DNA from: Pseudorasbora parva
Lineage: Eukaryota > Chordata > Actinopteri > Cypriniformes > Gobionidae
Assembly (NCBI RefSeq): GCF_024679245.1
Contig: NC_090173.1
Span: 51,473,018 to 51,537,017 of the forward strand
DNA: 64,000 bases
Direction: 5' to 3'
The notes below the pieces were generated by a model, which made no database searches, was not told the DNA's origin, and worked only from the letters and a program-made list of their open reading frames with translations. The translations under genes and the position numbers were made by a program. Of the stretch, positions 20,500 through 34,451 are shown piece after piece. Each line of letters begins with the position of its first letter. Positions within the stretch are counted from its first letter, which is position 1.

Positions 20500-22860
20500 T
20501 AGCAAATATTTCTCACACACAGATATCAAGAATCAGCCTATGAATCTCAACAATGGTGACATGGTTCATGCCACAATGCATTCTGGGTGCATCATGCGAA
20601 ACTCATCTATGGTTCCCAGAATGCATTGCAGCATGAAGCATGTTACCATTGTTGAGATTCATAGGGTGATACTTTATATCTGTGTGTGAGTAACATTTGT
20701 GGCAATTCCAATTGTTTAGTGTAGAGTCTGTTTTTAAATGTATTCAGCTTTTCTGACTAAATCAGTGTTTGATATTTACTGGAACAATATAAAATAAGTT
20801 TAATGGCGTATGGCTCATACTCAGTCATCAGATTGGCTAATTAAGCCACTACACAATGATCATATTCTGATTATTGAGCATCTGTTTTTTTTCTTGCCAT
20901 AGCATACTTAGTCACAGCAGCCAGAAAAATCACTTACATTAAAGAAGTCATCAGACTGCACAACTAAAGGAAACACTGATCACCATGGTGACATACAAAT
21001 AAATAAAAAAACTCTGTTAATCCCAGCATACATTGCAGCATGAACCATTGTTGAGAATCATATGCTGATTCTTGATGTCTGGCTAAAATAATTGGTTGTG
21101 TGATTTAAAAAATCTGACCTGTGGCAAAAAAACGACAAATCTACTAAATACAACATTTGGTCAGTGATGAGATTAGTAAATCATTCTATTCCCCTATGAA
21201 AACTATATGAACTGATTTGCTTCTGGATTCCATTGTAACTAAGTAAGTGTAGAAAACACTGTTAGCAACACCGCTCTTCAACAACCCAAGTCAAACTGCC
21301 CAACTAAAGGAAACACTGATCAGCAAAATGGTGACCAAACATTTTCCATAGAACATCAACATCTAAACCTGTTAATTCTCAATAAGAGCTTATGTAGACG
21401 AACAGTGTGACAGGAATAACTGTGCAGTTGTTTTATCCTCTGATGAGATCTCCAGAGATTTAATGTCTTCTTTTTTCTTCAGTTGATTTCATCTAAAGCT
21501 GTGGCTAAAGTCAGTTGTAGTTTTTGTGTTTCTCTGTTCTTCAGTGATTCTGCTCGTTATCATCAGGTGCGTAAAATCACTCTGTGATTTTACATGGCTC
21601 ATCACTTTTTGGCTGAGTTGCTGTTGTTCCCAATTGCTTCTCTTTTTTTTTAATAATACCAATAAAAGTTGACAGTGGAATATTTAGTGAGGAAATTTCA
21701 CGAATGGACTTTTGTACTGGTGGCAACATATCACAGGCCCATGCTTGAATTTACTGACCTCCTGAGAGCAACCCATTGTTTCACAAAAGTTTGTAGAAAT
21801 GTGTGTTTGTAGAATTTGCATTTGAATTTGGGGGGAAACCGGCAAGTGATGGACCAGAAATAAGGAAGAAGGCCACGTATTTAAATCATGACATGACTGT
21901 ACAGTTATTGGAAGTACAGTACTTGCTCTTATAGTTACAGTCACTAAACAGTGAGAGTGTTGTTTTAGGGGAAACTGGAACATAATCTACACAATCATGT
22001 AGGTCTATAGAATCATCCAAATGAAACAAATCTTACAAGAGATCTATAGTTTTTTGTATAGTTGCCGGTACATAGCAAAATCCCCAGTGTTATATATTAA
22101 CTTTATTAACATGTTAGTTAACTTATTACACAGTAAATTCCCCTGTGTTGAATGAACACATGTGGGTGTTCATATGGGAACCACCAGCAGGGCTTTAAAG
22201 TAACACTCAAAGCAGTTTTAGAGTTAAATAGATGCGTAGGTGATGAATTGTCTGATGATTGTTCAATTACTGATGACACCTGATGATAATGAGTAGAATC
22301 ACTGAAGGAAATATTTGGTCACCATTATGGGGATCAGTGTTTCCTTTAGTTGGGCAGTTTGACTTTTTTATGTCACCATCATGGTGATCAGTGTTTTCTT
22401 TATTTGGACAGTTTGACAACTTTTATTAATGTTAGTGTTTTTCTGGCTGCTGTATCTGTGTTTGATATGGCAAGAAAACCAGAGAGAACACAATCCAATA
22501 CTGTCAGCTGCTTGATGATCAAAAAAAAAATTGAATAAGTTTAAAAACAGATTGTGCACTTTGAACTCCTGAAAGATATACTCACACACACATTCAGCAT
22601 ATGAAAGCCACTATATGAGAACAACTGTTTCATCAAAAACAAACCAACATTAACTGTCATTATTAATTTTCTCTTGCTGTTTTCGCCAAAACAAACAGCT
22701 ACAGCAGTCAGAGGGGAAAAAGTAATTTTAACAAGTCGAGCCTTACCAAAGCAAACAGTGATCACCATGATGGTGACAAATTAAGTGTTTTATTAAACAC
22801 AATTGCTTAAAGCACATCCTGACATCAGAACTAAAGGAAACACTGATCCTTTGGTTGGAG
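20500..22860. repeat. Copies of a local foldback repeat family
   Basis: A core hairpin at 20540-20670 has catgccacaatgcattctgg pairing with ccagaatgcattgcagcatg. It is flanked by caacaatggtgacat and accattgttgagattcat. Arm fragments with actaaaggaaacactgatca followed by atggtgac recur at 20961, 21301, 22320, 22370, 22750 and 22827. A trailing segment to 21570 matches the arms of palindromes at 44636-46048 and 46338-47796. No gene is visible. Confidence 0.75.
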
Positions 22861-23060
22861 TTCACCCAAAAATGAAAATGTGATGTTTATCTGCTTACCC
22901 CAAAGCCATCCAAGATGTAGGTGTTTGTTTCTTTAGCAGAACACAAATGAAGATTTTTAACTCCAACCGTTGCTCGTATAATGCATGTCAATGGGGTCTA
23001 ATTCTAAGTCTTTCATCACTTTAAGACAAATGTTTTTGTTGTTTTCTATGTTTTCATAAT
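22860..23060 (+). repeat. Abundant cyprinid TTCACCCAAAAATGAAA repeat
   Basis: The phrase gttcacccaaaaatgaaaa begins a repeat that recurs at 27170-27225 (reverse), 41250-41350 and 63925-64000. It is a familiar interspersed repeat of cyprinid genomes, recognised here from memory of its sequence rather than by search. Confidence 0.6.
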
Positions 23061-23573
23061 CAAAAGATTATAAGATAGATTTAGATTATAAGATAGATTT
23101 TGTTGAGTTTGCATTGAATGTTCTTCAACTTTTATACATAATACATTTGATAATGAATAAAGTGAAGAAAAATGAAGTTCCGGGTGATATTTCCTCCTCA
23201 AAATGGCCCTGCTGGCAAGGTAGCACTTTTTCAAAGTTCGGGAGTGGGACTTGGGCCCTCAACATGTGGATTGGGTTCACGTTCACACAGCATTTTATTT
23301 CAACCTAAAAGTGCATGCAGTTTGCCACTCAAATCAACAATGGAGTTTAAAAATATGACCAATGGACTGATGACGAGGTTAATGTTTAATTAAGTTTATT
23401 CACAGAGGAAGAAATCCACTGGGCTCAGTAAAGACGGGTGCAGTTCTACATCACTGGACTAATATTCACGGTACTTTAGACCATATTTTGGTGGAAATGG
23501 GGCTATATTTGCCCACCGGCAGTACAGATGTGAATTAACCGGCCATTAATTTAGCCTAGAAATCTAGAGGCAC

Positions 23574-24592
23574 TAGCCTGACAAGCCAGACCCACATCAA
23601 GATGTTTGGTCTGGAAACTCACCATAGACAGGGCTCAATCCGAGGGGCGGGATAAACGGTTGTCTTTCAAACTCCCTCTGCACGCGATAGGATAGCGCTA
23701 CACCAACCAGAGCAACGAAGGTGAAACAGAGCTTGTTGATAGATTAAACATTCACCGTATCCGGTCGGCTAAACTCCGAACACATCTTCCATTTTTAAGA
23801 ATGACTTCAGTGCCTTTCTTTGTTCTTTTCTCAGAGAAAAGCTTAACTCCAAGTCTTCCAGAATCGCAGTCAAAGCTGATTCGAAAGACCGCCGCCGTTT
23901 GCCAGTTTCTGTGTTGACTAGAAGCACACAAACGCAACTCGGCCGTCGTCATTATGGCCCTGCACACCATCCAGATGGTGAGGAATACAGCTCAGAAGGG
24001 TATTGAGAGTTCCTAGATGACACTTGCGGGCAGATTAAATGTGCTGCCGCTAGGCTGCGTCTAGATTTCTAGGTTATAGACGCACCCTAGCGGCAGCAAG
24101 TCTAATCTGCCTGCGAGTGTTGTCTAGCAACTCTCAATTCACTTCTGAGCTGTAAACGGCAAACTCTTGTCGGGCCAATCACATCGTGTATAGAGTCGGT
24201 GGGCGGGGCTTAATATAATAACGGCTGAGTTGCGCATGAGCGTGCTTCTAGTAAACAAAAAACTGGCGAACGGCAGTTTTTCAAATCAGCTTTGACCGCA
24301 ACTCTGGAAGACTTGGGTTTAAGCTTTTCTCTGAGAAAAGAACAAAGAACAGCACTGAAGTCATTCATAAGAAGGGAAGATGTGTTCTGAGTTTTGCCGA
24401 CCGGATACGTCAAAAGTTTAATCTGTCAACGAGCTCTGCTTCACCGTCGTTGCTCTGGTTGGTTGTAGCGCTATCCAATTGCGTGCAGAGGGAGTTTGAA
24501 AGACAATCATTTATCCCGCCCCTCGGATTGAGCCCTGTCAATGCTGAGTTTCCAGACCAAACATCTTGATGTGGGTCTGGCATGTCAGGCTA
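23574..24592. repeat. 1-kb inverted duplication (head-to-head repeats)
   Basis: A minus-oriented copy (23574-24067) abuts a plus-oriented copy (24069-24592) of the same unit, with the centre at about 24068 around tctagatttctagg. Both carry agacttgg...aagcttttctctgagaaaag and end in the tagcctgac/gtcaggcta motif. A third copy lies at 43921-44310 and continues at 50906-51045 after an insertion, and a partial copy at 25180-25315. Confidence 0.9.
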
Positions 24593-24599
24593 CCATTCA

Positions 24600-25180
24600 T
24601 TGACTGGCCATTAGAGAGTTTTCTTGCTGTTTTCACCATAACAAACAGCTAAAGCAGCCAGAGAGGGAAAAAAAGAACCTTAACAAGTCGAGCCCAATTA
24701 AAGCAAACATTGATCACCATAATGGTGACTTCAAATGAAACTATTATTTTCAATAAATCATCAACATCCATCAGACATCTGACAGAAATAAAGTCAGTCT
24801 GGTTAATAATGCGTGAAGCGTGTTTAGCCTGATAATGCTGTTTTTGGAGTTGCTTAATCCTTCTCTGTTGAGATCTTCAGAAATGTTTGTCTTATTTTAC
24901 CTTCAGTTGATTTTATCTAAAACTGTGGCTGAAGTCAGTTGTAGTTCTTGACTCTTTTTTTTTTGGTTCTCGTTTATCTTTTCTTCAGTGATACTGCTTG
25001 TTAACAGCAGGTGTGCATCATTAATGCTCAATCATCACTTAATTATGTCATTAACTTCAACACTGATTCGGTGTTACCTTTTAACAATCTGTGTCTGGAG
25101 TCATAATGTGCGTGCAATTCTGTGTTTACTAGTAGCTGGCAAGCGCAGCTATGCCATCATTTTGTTAAGCCCCCGCCCAC
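24600..25180. repeat. Foldback-family arm fragments
   Basis: The segment carries the gatcaccataatggtgac and tcagtctggttaataatg modules of the local foldback family. The sequence tttatctaaaactgtggctg at about 24911 continues the same arm. No host coding sequence is seen. Confidence 0.7.
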
Positions 25181-25316
25181 TGACTCTATACAGGTTGTGA
25201 TTGGCCTGACCAGAGTTTGGTTTTTACAGCTCAGACATGTATTGAGAGTTGCTAGACGATACTCGTGGCAGTTTAGATTTTCTGTCGCTGGGGTGCGTCT
25301 AGATTTCTAGGCTACC

Positions 25317-25742
25317 AATGTGCAGTATCACCTGGATGAAATAATGGCAGCCATATTGTGCTAGAACGTCCACCACACACCAGCTAATTAGTGGAGAGGA
25401 GACAGAGTGATGAAGCCAATCAGGATAGGGGGATGATTAGGAGGGCATGATCAACAGAGACTAAAGGTCAAATTTGGCTAGGATGCCGGGGTTACACCCT
25501 TACTCTTTATTGAAGGACATGGGATTTTTAAAGACCTCAGAGAGTCAGGACCTCAGTTTAACGTTTCATCCAAAGGAAAGTGTTTGTTACAATACAGTGT
25601 CCCCATCGCTATACTTGGGTGTTAGGAACCACACAGACCACAGGGTGAGCACCCCCTCCTGGCCTCACTAACACCTCTTCGGGTTTTCCCAGTTTCTGGT
25701 CTCCCAATCAGGTACTAAACCAGACTTAACCCTGCTTAGCTT
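25317..25742 (-). mobile_element. 5S-rRNA-derived SINE (SINE3 type), minus strand
   Basis: Read on the minus strand, the right end (about 25690-25742) resembles the 5S rRNA internal promoter: gctaagcagggttaagtctg, then a gtacctgattgggagacc box. The body contains the SINE3-type phrases ttggatgaaacgttaaac and aggtcctgactctctgaggt. The tail reads gatgaagccaatcaggat on the plus strand. SINE3 elements of zebrafish carry a 5S-derived Pol III promoter. The extreme 5' head appears lost or interrupted by the adjacent MITE. Identification rests on memory of the family. Confidence 0.8.
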
Positions 25743-25744
25743 TA

Positions 25745-27165
25745 CGCTACGTTCACACCAAACGCGAATTGAGCGTCAAAATCGTGTCTACCACGTGTAG
25801 TTTGTGAAATTCACAACCTGAAGCGCGTAGAAATCGAGCATTTGAAGCGAAACAGACGCACGTTAAAAGCGTTCCAGGTGAAATATGTCCTAAAACACCA
25901 CTCTGCCTGTTTTCATTTTCAAAAAATATATATATTAAGCATTAACAGTCACACATGTGGTTCAGCCAACGCACTACCTGGATTATCTTCACTGCATGTA
26001 TATTTAAATATCCTTATAAAATATAAAGTTATGAAACTTCACTTTGCCCTCAGTCAAAATGATTTGGTAGGCAACAATAGATTCATTGGACCAAAGATCG
26101 TCCATTTGATGTACACACGATAAATCATTTTTCATGTTTAACCTCTACAGAGACATCCGAGCCAGCGGCAAACGCCAGAAGGACTGGCCGAGGAAAGGCT
26201 GCTCTCGCTGGGGTTAACGAGCGCTGAGCGCCAGTGATCGCCCAGATCTCACAACTCCAAAAACGCAAGATTTAAAATAAAAAAGGTGCTCTCTTTATAA
26301 ATAAACCACATTGTTTAGCTTTAAACAACTACATTATCAACTGAAAATCATTAAAACTACACTTAGTGACAAAAATATAGTATTTTTAAATTATGCAGGG
26401 TTTCTCATCACATCACTTTACCATGTAACAGCAGCAAGCAGGCTCCTGATTGGTTAACGCAGCGCAAATTGATGTCAAAGTTTAGATTTTTCAACTCGGG
26501 TTAGGGGGATGATTAGGAGGGCATGCTGCATTCACACCGGACGCGAATGATGCAAATAAATTGGACGCATGAACAATTTTGAATCCATTCGCTTCATTCA
26601 CAATAATAGTAGTATTTTTAAATTACTCTGGCCTCGGGGTTTCCCATCCGTCACTTCACCATGTGACAGCAGTAAGCAGGCTCCTCATTGGTTAATGCAG
26701 CATGAATATTCGCCAAAGTTCAGATTTGCAAAGATTTGCAGATCGCAATTTACGCGAATCTGGTGTTCAAAACGCTCAATTTGCGTGATCCTTGCCACAT
26801 CATTTGCGCGAATCGCGCCGCAGAATGCCTATTCACGTCTCTGCATTGACTTAACATGTAAATCACTTGCGTGAATCGTGTCATTCGTGTTTGGTGCGAA
26901 CGCAGCATCAGGCGCGAATTCGCTTCAAACGCGTGAATGCACAAAACACACCACTCGCGCAAAACGTGCGTATCGTGCAAGATGCTCAATTCGCGTCATC
27001 CGCGAATGAGGCGGAATCGCGTCCATCGTGCCACGCCAAACGTGTCTATCGCACTGCAGGACCTCCAGTCGCGCGTCAACGCCTTTACATTGACTTAACA
27101 TGGAAATCATTCGCTCCGGACACTCTATTCACATTTGGTGTGAATGTACCTACAGGGGTGATATG
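25745..27165. repeat. Clustered MITEs with CACACCAAACGCGAA-type ends
   Basis: The motif gttcacaccaaacgcgaatt at 25750 is repeated as variants in both orientations (about 26530, 26890 and 27120), each with CG-rich cgcgaat words. The block also contains a fragment of SINE3 body at about 26508-26525 (tgattaggagggcatg). This looks like nested related MITEs. CpG-rich words create open frames on both strands that are not genes. Confidence 0.65.
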
Positions 27166-27403
27166 GATAAGGGTTATTTGAGGGTGAGTAAATGATGACA
27201 GAATTTTCATTTTTGGGTCAATTATGACATTGTAAGAACAAATTCTTACAGTAACTGTGGTGTTGTAGGCAATACAACAGTCCAGCACATTATATTCAAA
27301 CTAATTGCTATGCTGAAATAATGAAGATTTCTGTGGCCACTCCTATGAAAATATCCTGCTCTGCCACTGGTTGATGTGAGAATGTGTTACTCAATGTGTT
27401 GAG

Positions 27404-27410
27404 TATAAAT
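27404..27410 (+). promoter_or_regulatory. Candidate TATA box of the receptor gene
   Basis: TATAAAT lies about 100 bp upstream of the receptor start codon. Transcription would start near 27430-27440, leaving a 5' UTR of about 65 bases. This is inferred from position only. Confidence 0.5.
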
Positions 27411-27502
27411 ATGACCAAATGACTGACATCAGTTCAAGAGTGAATCCTCATCTACAGCAGAAGTATCTCAGACACTTGGGACAGTTTTTTCTACTATTGA
27501 CC

Positions 27503-27542
27503 ATGCACCTGCACCAGCTAATATTCGTTCTTGTCTCAATGG
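27503..27542 (+). CDS. Receptor exon 1 (signal peptide)
   Basis: The exon encodes MHLHQLIFVLVSM plus the first base of a Gly codon (phase 1) and is followed by GTAAGT. It is a short hydrophobic signal sequence, with cleavage expected after the SEA in exon 2. The ATG is the first after the TATA-like box. Confidence 0.85.
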
Positions 27543-30500
27543 GTAAGTAAATATTGTTTAATTAATAATTAATATGATTCAACTTGTTAACATTATTTAA
27601 TGAATTAGGCTTCATAAATGGCAATAATTAACATTTTTAAAACATTGTTAATCTAGATAATGTTCATTTGGATATTATTCATTCATGTCTGTTAATATAA
27701 ACAATGCTTTTTTTAAATTAATTATAAGAGTTATAAATTACCAGATAGCAAAATCCCCAGTGTTGAATTAACACTGCTCACAGTATATATGGTCCCACTC
27801 CACAGTGTTAAAGTTAATGAGATACTTAAGAGATTAATTATTGACCATTAGTGATGAACACCTGTAGCCCAACCTCGTCATACTCAATTCTAGTCAGAAT
27901 ACGGCCGTTTCTCAATATGCGTACTTGTCTGTACTTGTGTTCTCGTGGACTTGTAAAACGTCATCAGTTGCTGCCGAAGTACTGTTCCATTTCAAAGTTC
28001 ACATCTAGCCAAGCAGGCTACGGTTAAAATCCCTGGATGTGTCCTTGATCCGCCCCTTTTATCAAGAGGAGAAATCCCGGATGAGAGACCCCGTGTAATT
28101 TAAAAATACTGTTAATGTGTCAAAAAATGTAGTTTTAACTTTTTCAGGCAAGAATGTACTTGTTTAATGATTAAATATGTGGTTTATGTATAAAGAGAGT
28201 GCATATTTGACAATTTTATCTGGCGTGTTGTGAGATCGGTCAGCACGTGCTCAGCGCTCGTTAAACCGCCGAGAGCAGCCTTTTCTCGGGTAGACCTTCT
28301 GTGGTTAAACATCAGATATCAGAAACATGAGAAAAGAGGCAGGGTTGTGTTTTATATTTCGTTTTGTTATAAATATACATGCATAATCAAGAGTTGCCTG
28401 AACCACATTTGTGTGCTATAATACATTTACGTTTTTTTATGGAGAAAAGAGACAGAGCGTTTTGACACATTGCGTTTTATTATAGCCTAAAATATTGTTT
28501 TTTTTTTTGTTTGTTTGTTTTTTAATGGAAAAAAGGAAGAGTGGCGTTTTATGACATAATTTTGTTTTATTTTAGCCTAAAATTATGTTTGTTTTTTTTA
28601 TGAAAAGGAAAAAAGAGGCAGCTTTTTTTTTGACAAATTTCGTTTTATTGTATCCTAAAATGTACGTGTCTCAATACCAAGTAGGCTACGCGAACTTCTG
28701 ACTTGTGTCTGTGTAATTCAGACTTGCCATGTTCGACTGGAGAACTCCCGAGGACGGCAGGACACGTCAAGTCATGCTGATCTGATAACAGCAGCGTTCT
28801 TCATAGTGTCACTGAAAGTGTAGGCCTATGTATTTTAGGCTACAATAAAACGAAATATATGATAAAACACCACTCTATGGCAGACGTGTCATTCAACCTA
28901 TTGTAAGTGGATGTATCATCACAAGAGTCTTGAAAATATATTATGAAGGTTGAAAAGTTACCTAGTTCAAGTGCTATCTACAACGGTAATAGCCAAAAAC
29001 AAAAACAAAAAAACACACAAAAAACAAAACAAAAAAACAAACAACCTTCACTCTGCCATCAGCCAAAATTATCTGTCAGGGAACAAATTATAGATTAATG
29101 AGACCAAAGATTGCCTGTTAGATCTACACAAGACAAATGTACACTGTAAAAAAATACCCATCAAATTTACGGTAAAAAAACGGCAGCTAGAACATTGCCA
29201 GAACTTCACCGTAAAAAATATGGCAGTAACGTTTTAGGTTTTACGGGACAGCAGCATATAATTTAAAGGTTTATAATGTGGTAATTACGGTTCAAAACGG
29301 TTTATTTTACAGTTAAAAACCCTATAATTTGAAAGTTTATATTGAAATAATTATGTGTACACAGTACACTATAAAACAATTACGGTAAAAACCTTTTTAT
29401 TGAACTGAAATATGAAATTACCAACTTATTGAAATGCTAATATCTGTTATTTTCCTTTTATATAGTTTGATAATCACCAATTACAGTGGTGATGAGAATC
29501 ACATGATGAATCAAAGCTCATCACACGCAGCTTTTGGAGGGACAATATTAACATATAGAAGGTGCACACACAAACACTAAACACCAAACACCATCATGGT
29601 AACACACATGACGTTTAGAAAATGCAATAAACATTACTTTAACAACATTAGATGTAACATAAAACCTCAGTGTACATAAGTGATTAGAAAAAACTAAGAA
29701 GAAACAGTTAATTCAATGGAAATGCATCAAATGCGAAGTGTTACGTGGGGAACTCTGGGAATGTCAATTTACGTTTTTTCACTGTAAATTACAAAACGAC
29801 CTGTTCTTATCACTTCGAAAAACTGTACATTTAATGGTATTTTATTGTAAAATAAAATAAAATGTATAAACCTTTAAATTATACAGTTTTGACCTGTAAA
29901 ATAAATGGTTTTTAACCGTCATTATTACATTATAAACCTTTAAATTATATGCTGCTGTCCAGCAAAACCTAAAACGTTACTGCTGTATTTTTTACGGTAA
30001 CGTTTTTACTGTCAATTTTATGGGGATCTTTTTTACAGTGAACACTGTAAAAACAACAACCAAATAATATTATTTTTACAGGAAAATGCTGGCAGCTGTG
30101 GTTACCAGAGAATTATGAACTATGTGCACTATGAAATTCAAAATTAGGCGGACAAGTACAAGTCTGTGGTTAGAGGAGGCACAATTTTTTTTCTTTTTTT
30201 TATTTATTAAAAATAAATAGAAAACCAGTAAGTATTACATTAAAATGTAAAGCATAAGATTTATGTATGTAAACTGCATATACATTTTCAATGCATTTGG
30301 ATTATTTTTACATAGACAAATTAATAAACTGAAGATGATTGATATATGCCAGTTATACGTACATGAAACAGTTAGGAATTATGTAAAAGTACACAGAAAA
30401 ACGCCCATGTTAAATTAAATGAATCCTAGTGTTCATGTGTGTGCTCACTAATGAGTTAAAGTACCATTGAAGCAGTGTTGACGTAAATGAGATAATTAAG

Positions 30501-33500
30501 TGATGATTGAATATTAATGATGAACACCTGATGATAATGAGCACAATCACTGAAGGAAAGAGAAACACGAGAACTACAACTGACTTCAGCCACAGCTTTA
30601 GATGAAATCAACTGAAGATAAAAGAAGACATTAAATCTCTGAAGATCTCATCAGAGGAGGATTAAACAACTCCACAAACAGCATAACCAGAAAAAAAAGC
30701 TCACTCAGAGTTTTGACTCATCAAAATTTGCTGCAATGTTATTCTATAGGATTTTTTGATTTTTAAGAGCAATAATTTATCCATTTGTTTGTGTGTGTGC
30801 AACAAGAGTATGAAATGTAGAATGATAAATGTTTAAACAAATCTCTTTCACTGTGTGTTTGGAGAATTTATTCTGCTGTGTTACCAAATGTCTTCCATCC
30901 ACAGGGTGGGTGTCTGAAGCTCAAAACTGCAGTGATACAGAAAAAGCTGAAGCTAAAAAGAGACTTTTTGCACATCTCGGCTTGGACAATAGTGACTCTG
31001 AGAATACCAGAATGTGGCCCTTGATATTCAACAAGTATGACTACTTCGCTGCCCACCATATCAACATTGAAGTGAACCTGTATGTGACCTCCATCATAAA
31101 TGTGGTATGAGTTCAGCATGATTTATCTTCTCATCAATGGACGTCAAGCCAGTAAACCCTAAAATGATTAATTCGTTTGAGTAGAGCCAACTCAAATTAA
31201 ACAAATGAGTTCAAACTAATTAACTAATTAGAACTTTAATTTTCTTATGAGTTCTCAAAACTGACACATTTTAAAGGGGGGGTGAAATGCTGTTTCATGC
31301 ATACTGAGCTTTTTACACTGTTAAAGACTTGGATTCCCATCCTAAACATAGACAAAGTTTCAAAAAATAATGTTGGACGTTTGATGGAGTATTTCTGTGT
31401 TAAAAATACTCCTTCCGGTTTCTCACAAGTTTCGGCGAGTTTTTTCGAGTATGGGTCTATTTGACGTTAAATAGAGCGGAAGGTCCTTGTATGGGCCGTA
31501 CGGGCTCTTCTCCCGGAAGGGTGCGCGCGCGTAACTAGAGGGAGAGAGAGGAAATGCACGCTGTAAACAGTCTCTCAGGTGCAGATCCAGTCGTCCGTGA
31601 ACACTTATGACGCGCCGCGCTTCACTTTATTCCTATGGGTGACGTTGAACGACTTCAACGCTTCAGCACAGCATTCCGGGAAGGCAGCGCTGCATTTGAA
31701 CCGATTTGAACGCAGAAATGACGGGAAGCTTCAAGGCATCGCTTCAGTCGCGTCGCAAAGTGGATTTCCACGGTCACTGCTGTCACAGGACTTCACCAAA
31801 TCATTACAAAGAAGTGTGTTTTTGACGGAGCGGTCCCAGCGATAAAGTTCGGTCCTGCTTTGGAAGCAGCGGGTGAGTAAATCAACTTTAAATGTCTCTG
31901 CTATTGGCTACCGTCGCATGAGTAAACGACACGATCGCGTGCTTCATCATTCAAATGCGCTAACGGTTACTCCATTGTTGTTCTGTATAACGTTACACTA
32001 GTCTGACTCTGACGTGCAAAACCGTTTTGCTTGCTACCTCTAAGGTCTAGTCACATACAATAGTCCATAAACCGAATCATGTCCTCATAAACTGCGCGTA
32101 AAGACACACAGAGGCCCCTAAATACAGTACATACCACAGAGACGGACATCCTGATATTGCCGTTTCTCCTGTTCAATTTATTTCAGCCTCAGATTTGATT
32201 GTGGATCATTATCTGTATTAGCTGAGATAGATGGGTTTCTCCACGCTTGAGGACATCACCGCTTTGTGCACATTCGTCATTCTTTAGCTCCGCCCACACG
32301 ATACGCCTCCAGGCGTTAGGTTTTTTCCGGAAAGACTCGGTACAGCCCATATTTCTTTTATAAATATGATAAAACGAAAGACTTTTCGGAGATATGAAGG
32401 ATGCAATACTACTCTATAGGTACTCAAGATTGACATGAGATTGACTGAAACTGAGTGTTTCACCCCTCAGGGTATGGCGGGCGGGAAGGTCCAAAAATAA
32501 GACTAATGATTTGTCTTGGGAAATCGCTATACTATAACCAGTAGCTACTGACTTACCCACTGATAGGCCGGCGGTCGATCTGTATTAGCACTTTCCTCAC
32601 GCGGCGGGCGACTCACTTTCCTCACTGAGCGACTCACTTTCCTCACGCGGCGGGCGACTCACTTTCCTCACGCGGCGGGCGAATCACTTTCCTCACAGAG
32701 CGAATCACTTTCCTCACAGAGCGACTCACTTTCCTCACGCGGCGGGCGAATCACTTTCCTCACTGAGCGACTCACTTTCCTCACAGAGCGACTCACTTTC
32801 CTCACTGAGCGAATCACTTTCCTCACGCGGCGGGCGAATCACTTTCCTCACTGAGCGAATCACTTTCCTCACAGAGCGAATCACTTTCCTCACTGAGCGA
32901 ATCACTTTCCTCACTGAGCGACTCACTTTCCTCACTGAGCGACTCACTTTCCTCACGCGGCGGGCGACTGACTCACTTTCCTCACGTAGCGACTCTTTCA
33001 CCAATATACTAATATCTATAGTAGCCGGCTACCCTTTTCAAATACTGTGATGGTTAGAAAATAAAAATAAAGAAAGATAAAACACAATGTTACTTCTGTA
33101 TCCGAGTAAACAAAATGAATGCCATAAAACCACGATTTCCTGGGCTGGGCAGGATCTGGCTTGGAAAAAAAAAACATGACACTGGTAATAAAATAATTTT
33201 ATAAATACCATTTATTAATATGTACGATAATTTGATCTCTAACTAATTCAAATAACAATAAAAGTCAGTTGAATCCATAAACGAATTTTAGAATCGTTAA
33301 GATGGCATAAAAAATAGGTTACACAATAACACAAATAAAAAGTTAAAGTTTACAGCTGCAGCTGTCTCTGAGATTTTTTTTTTAGCAGTGATTTCATTTG
33401 ATGTTATTTATTACGGAAGCCCTGAACCGCATGGTGAAAAAATAAAAAATAAAAAATTGATGGTGGGAGAAAAAAAAAAATTAAACCTTATCTCGTTATT

Positions 33501-34382
33501 TCAAGATAATAAGTCGTTATTTCAAGATAATAAGTCGTTATTTCAAGATAATAAGTCGTTATTTCAACATAATAAGTCGTTATTTTAACATAATATCTCG
33601 TTATTTCAACATAATAAGTCGTTATTTCAACATAATATCTTGTTATTTCAACATAATAAGTCGTTATTTCAACATAATATCTCGTTATTTCAAGATAATA
33701 AGTCGTTATTTCAACATAATATCTCGTTATTTCAAGATAATAAGTCGTTATTTCAACATAATATCTCGTTATTTCAACATAATATCTCGTTATTTCAACA
33801 TAATAAGTCGTTATTTCAACATAATATCTCGTTATTTCAAGATAATAAGTCGTTATTTCAACATAATATCTCGTTATTTCAAGATAATAAGTCGTTATTT
33901 CAACATAATATCTCGTTATTTCAACATAATAAGTCGTTATTTCAACATAATAAGTCGTTATTTCAACATAATATCTCGTTATTTCAAGATAATAAGTCGT
34001 TATTTCAACATAATATCTCGTTATTTCAACATAATAACTCGTTATTTCAAGATAATTAAGTCGTTATTTCGACATAAGTCTGTATTGTTTAGCTGTGTTG
34101 TTATTTCGATATTAGCCAGTAGAGGGCAGAATAAGACAGGGAATCAGTTAACGCATTGTAGTTATAGGCTACTGATACTGTTATGAACTTTTGCAAGTGG
34201 TGCTCCAAAATCCCTGAGGTTTAGCCTCTCATGGGAATTTTAACATTAATCCCAGGCATATGCATGCAGGTTAACTCTTATTGAGGTTACATTTATGCTT
34301 CCATACTAAAAGCCAAGGTGGTCATATAGGCCCTATAGGAGTAACGTTAGATACTATCAAAAGCGAAAACTGAAAAATAATA

Positions 34383-34451
<69 letters not shown>

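Noticed and set aside
1..27400. A second, paralogous receptor gene upstream
   Set aside because: Receptor genes of this type often occur in clusters and shared repeats suggested it, but no Cys-loop, TM2 or TM3 exon was found on either strand.
32735..33004. Open frames through the minisatellites (repeats of VRKVSRS or LFQHNKS)
   Set aside because: They arise because the tandem period is 21 bp. Composition and mirrored copies show they are not genes.
33494..34077. Regular short repeats resembling a CRISPR array
   Set aside because: Units are contiguous with no unique spacers, are mirrored in the other arm of a foldback element, and the genome is vertebrate.
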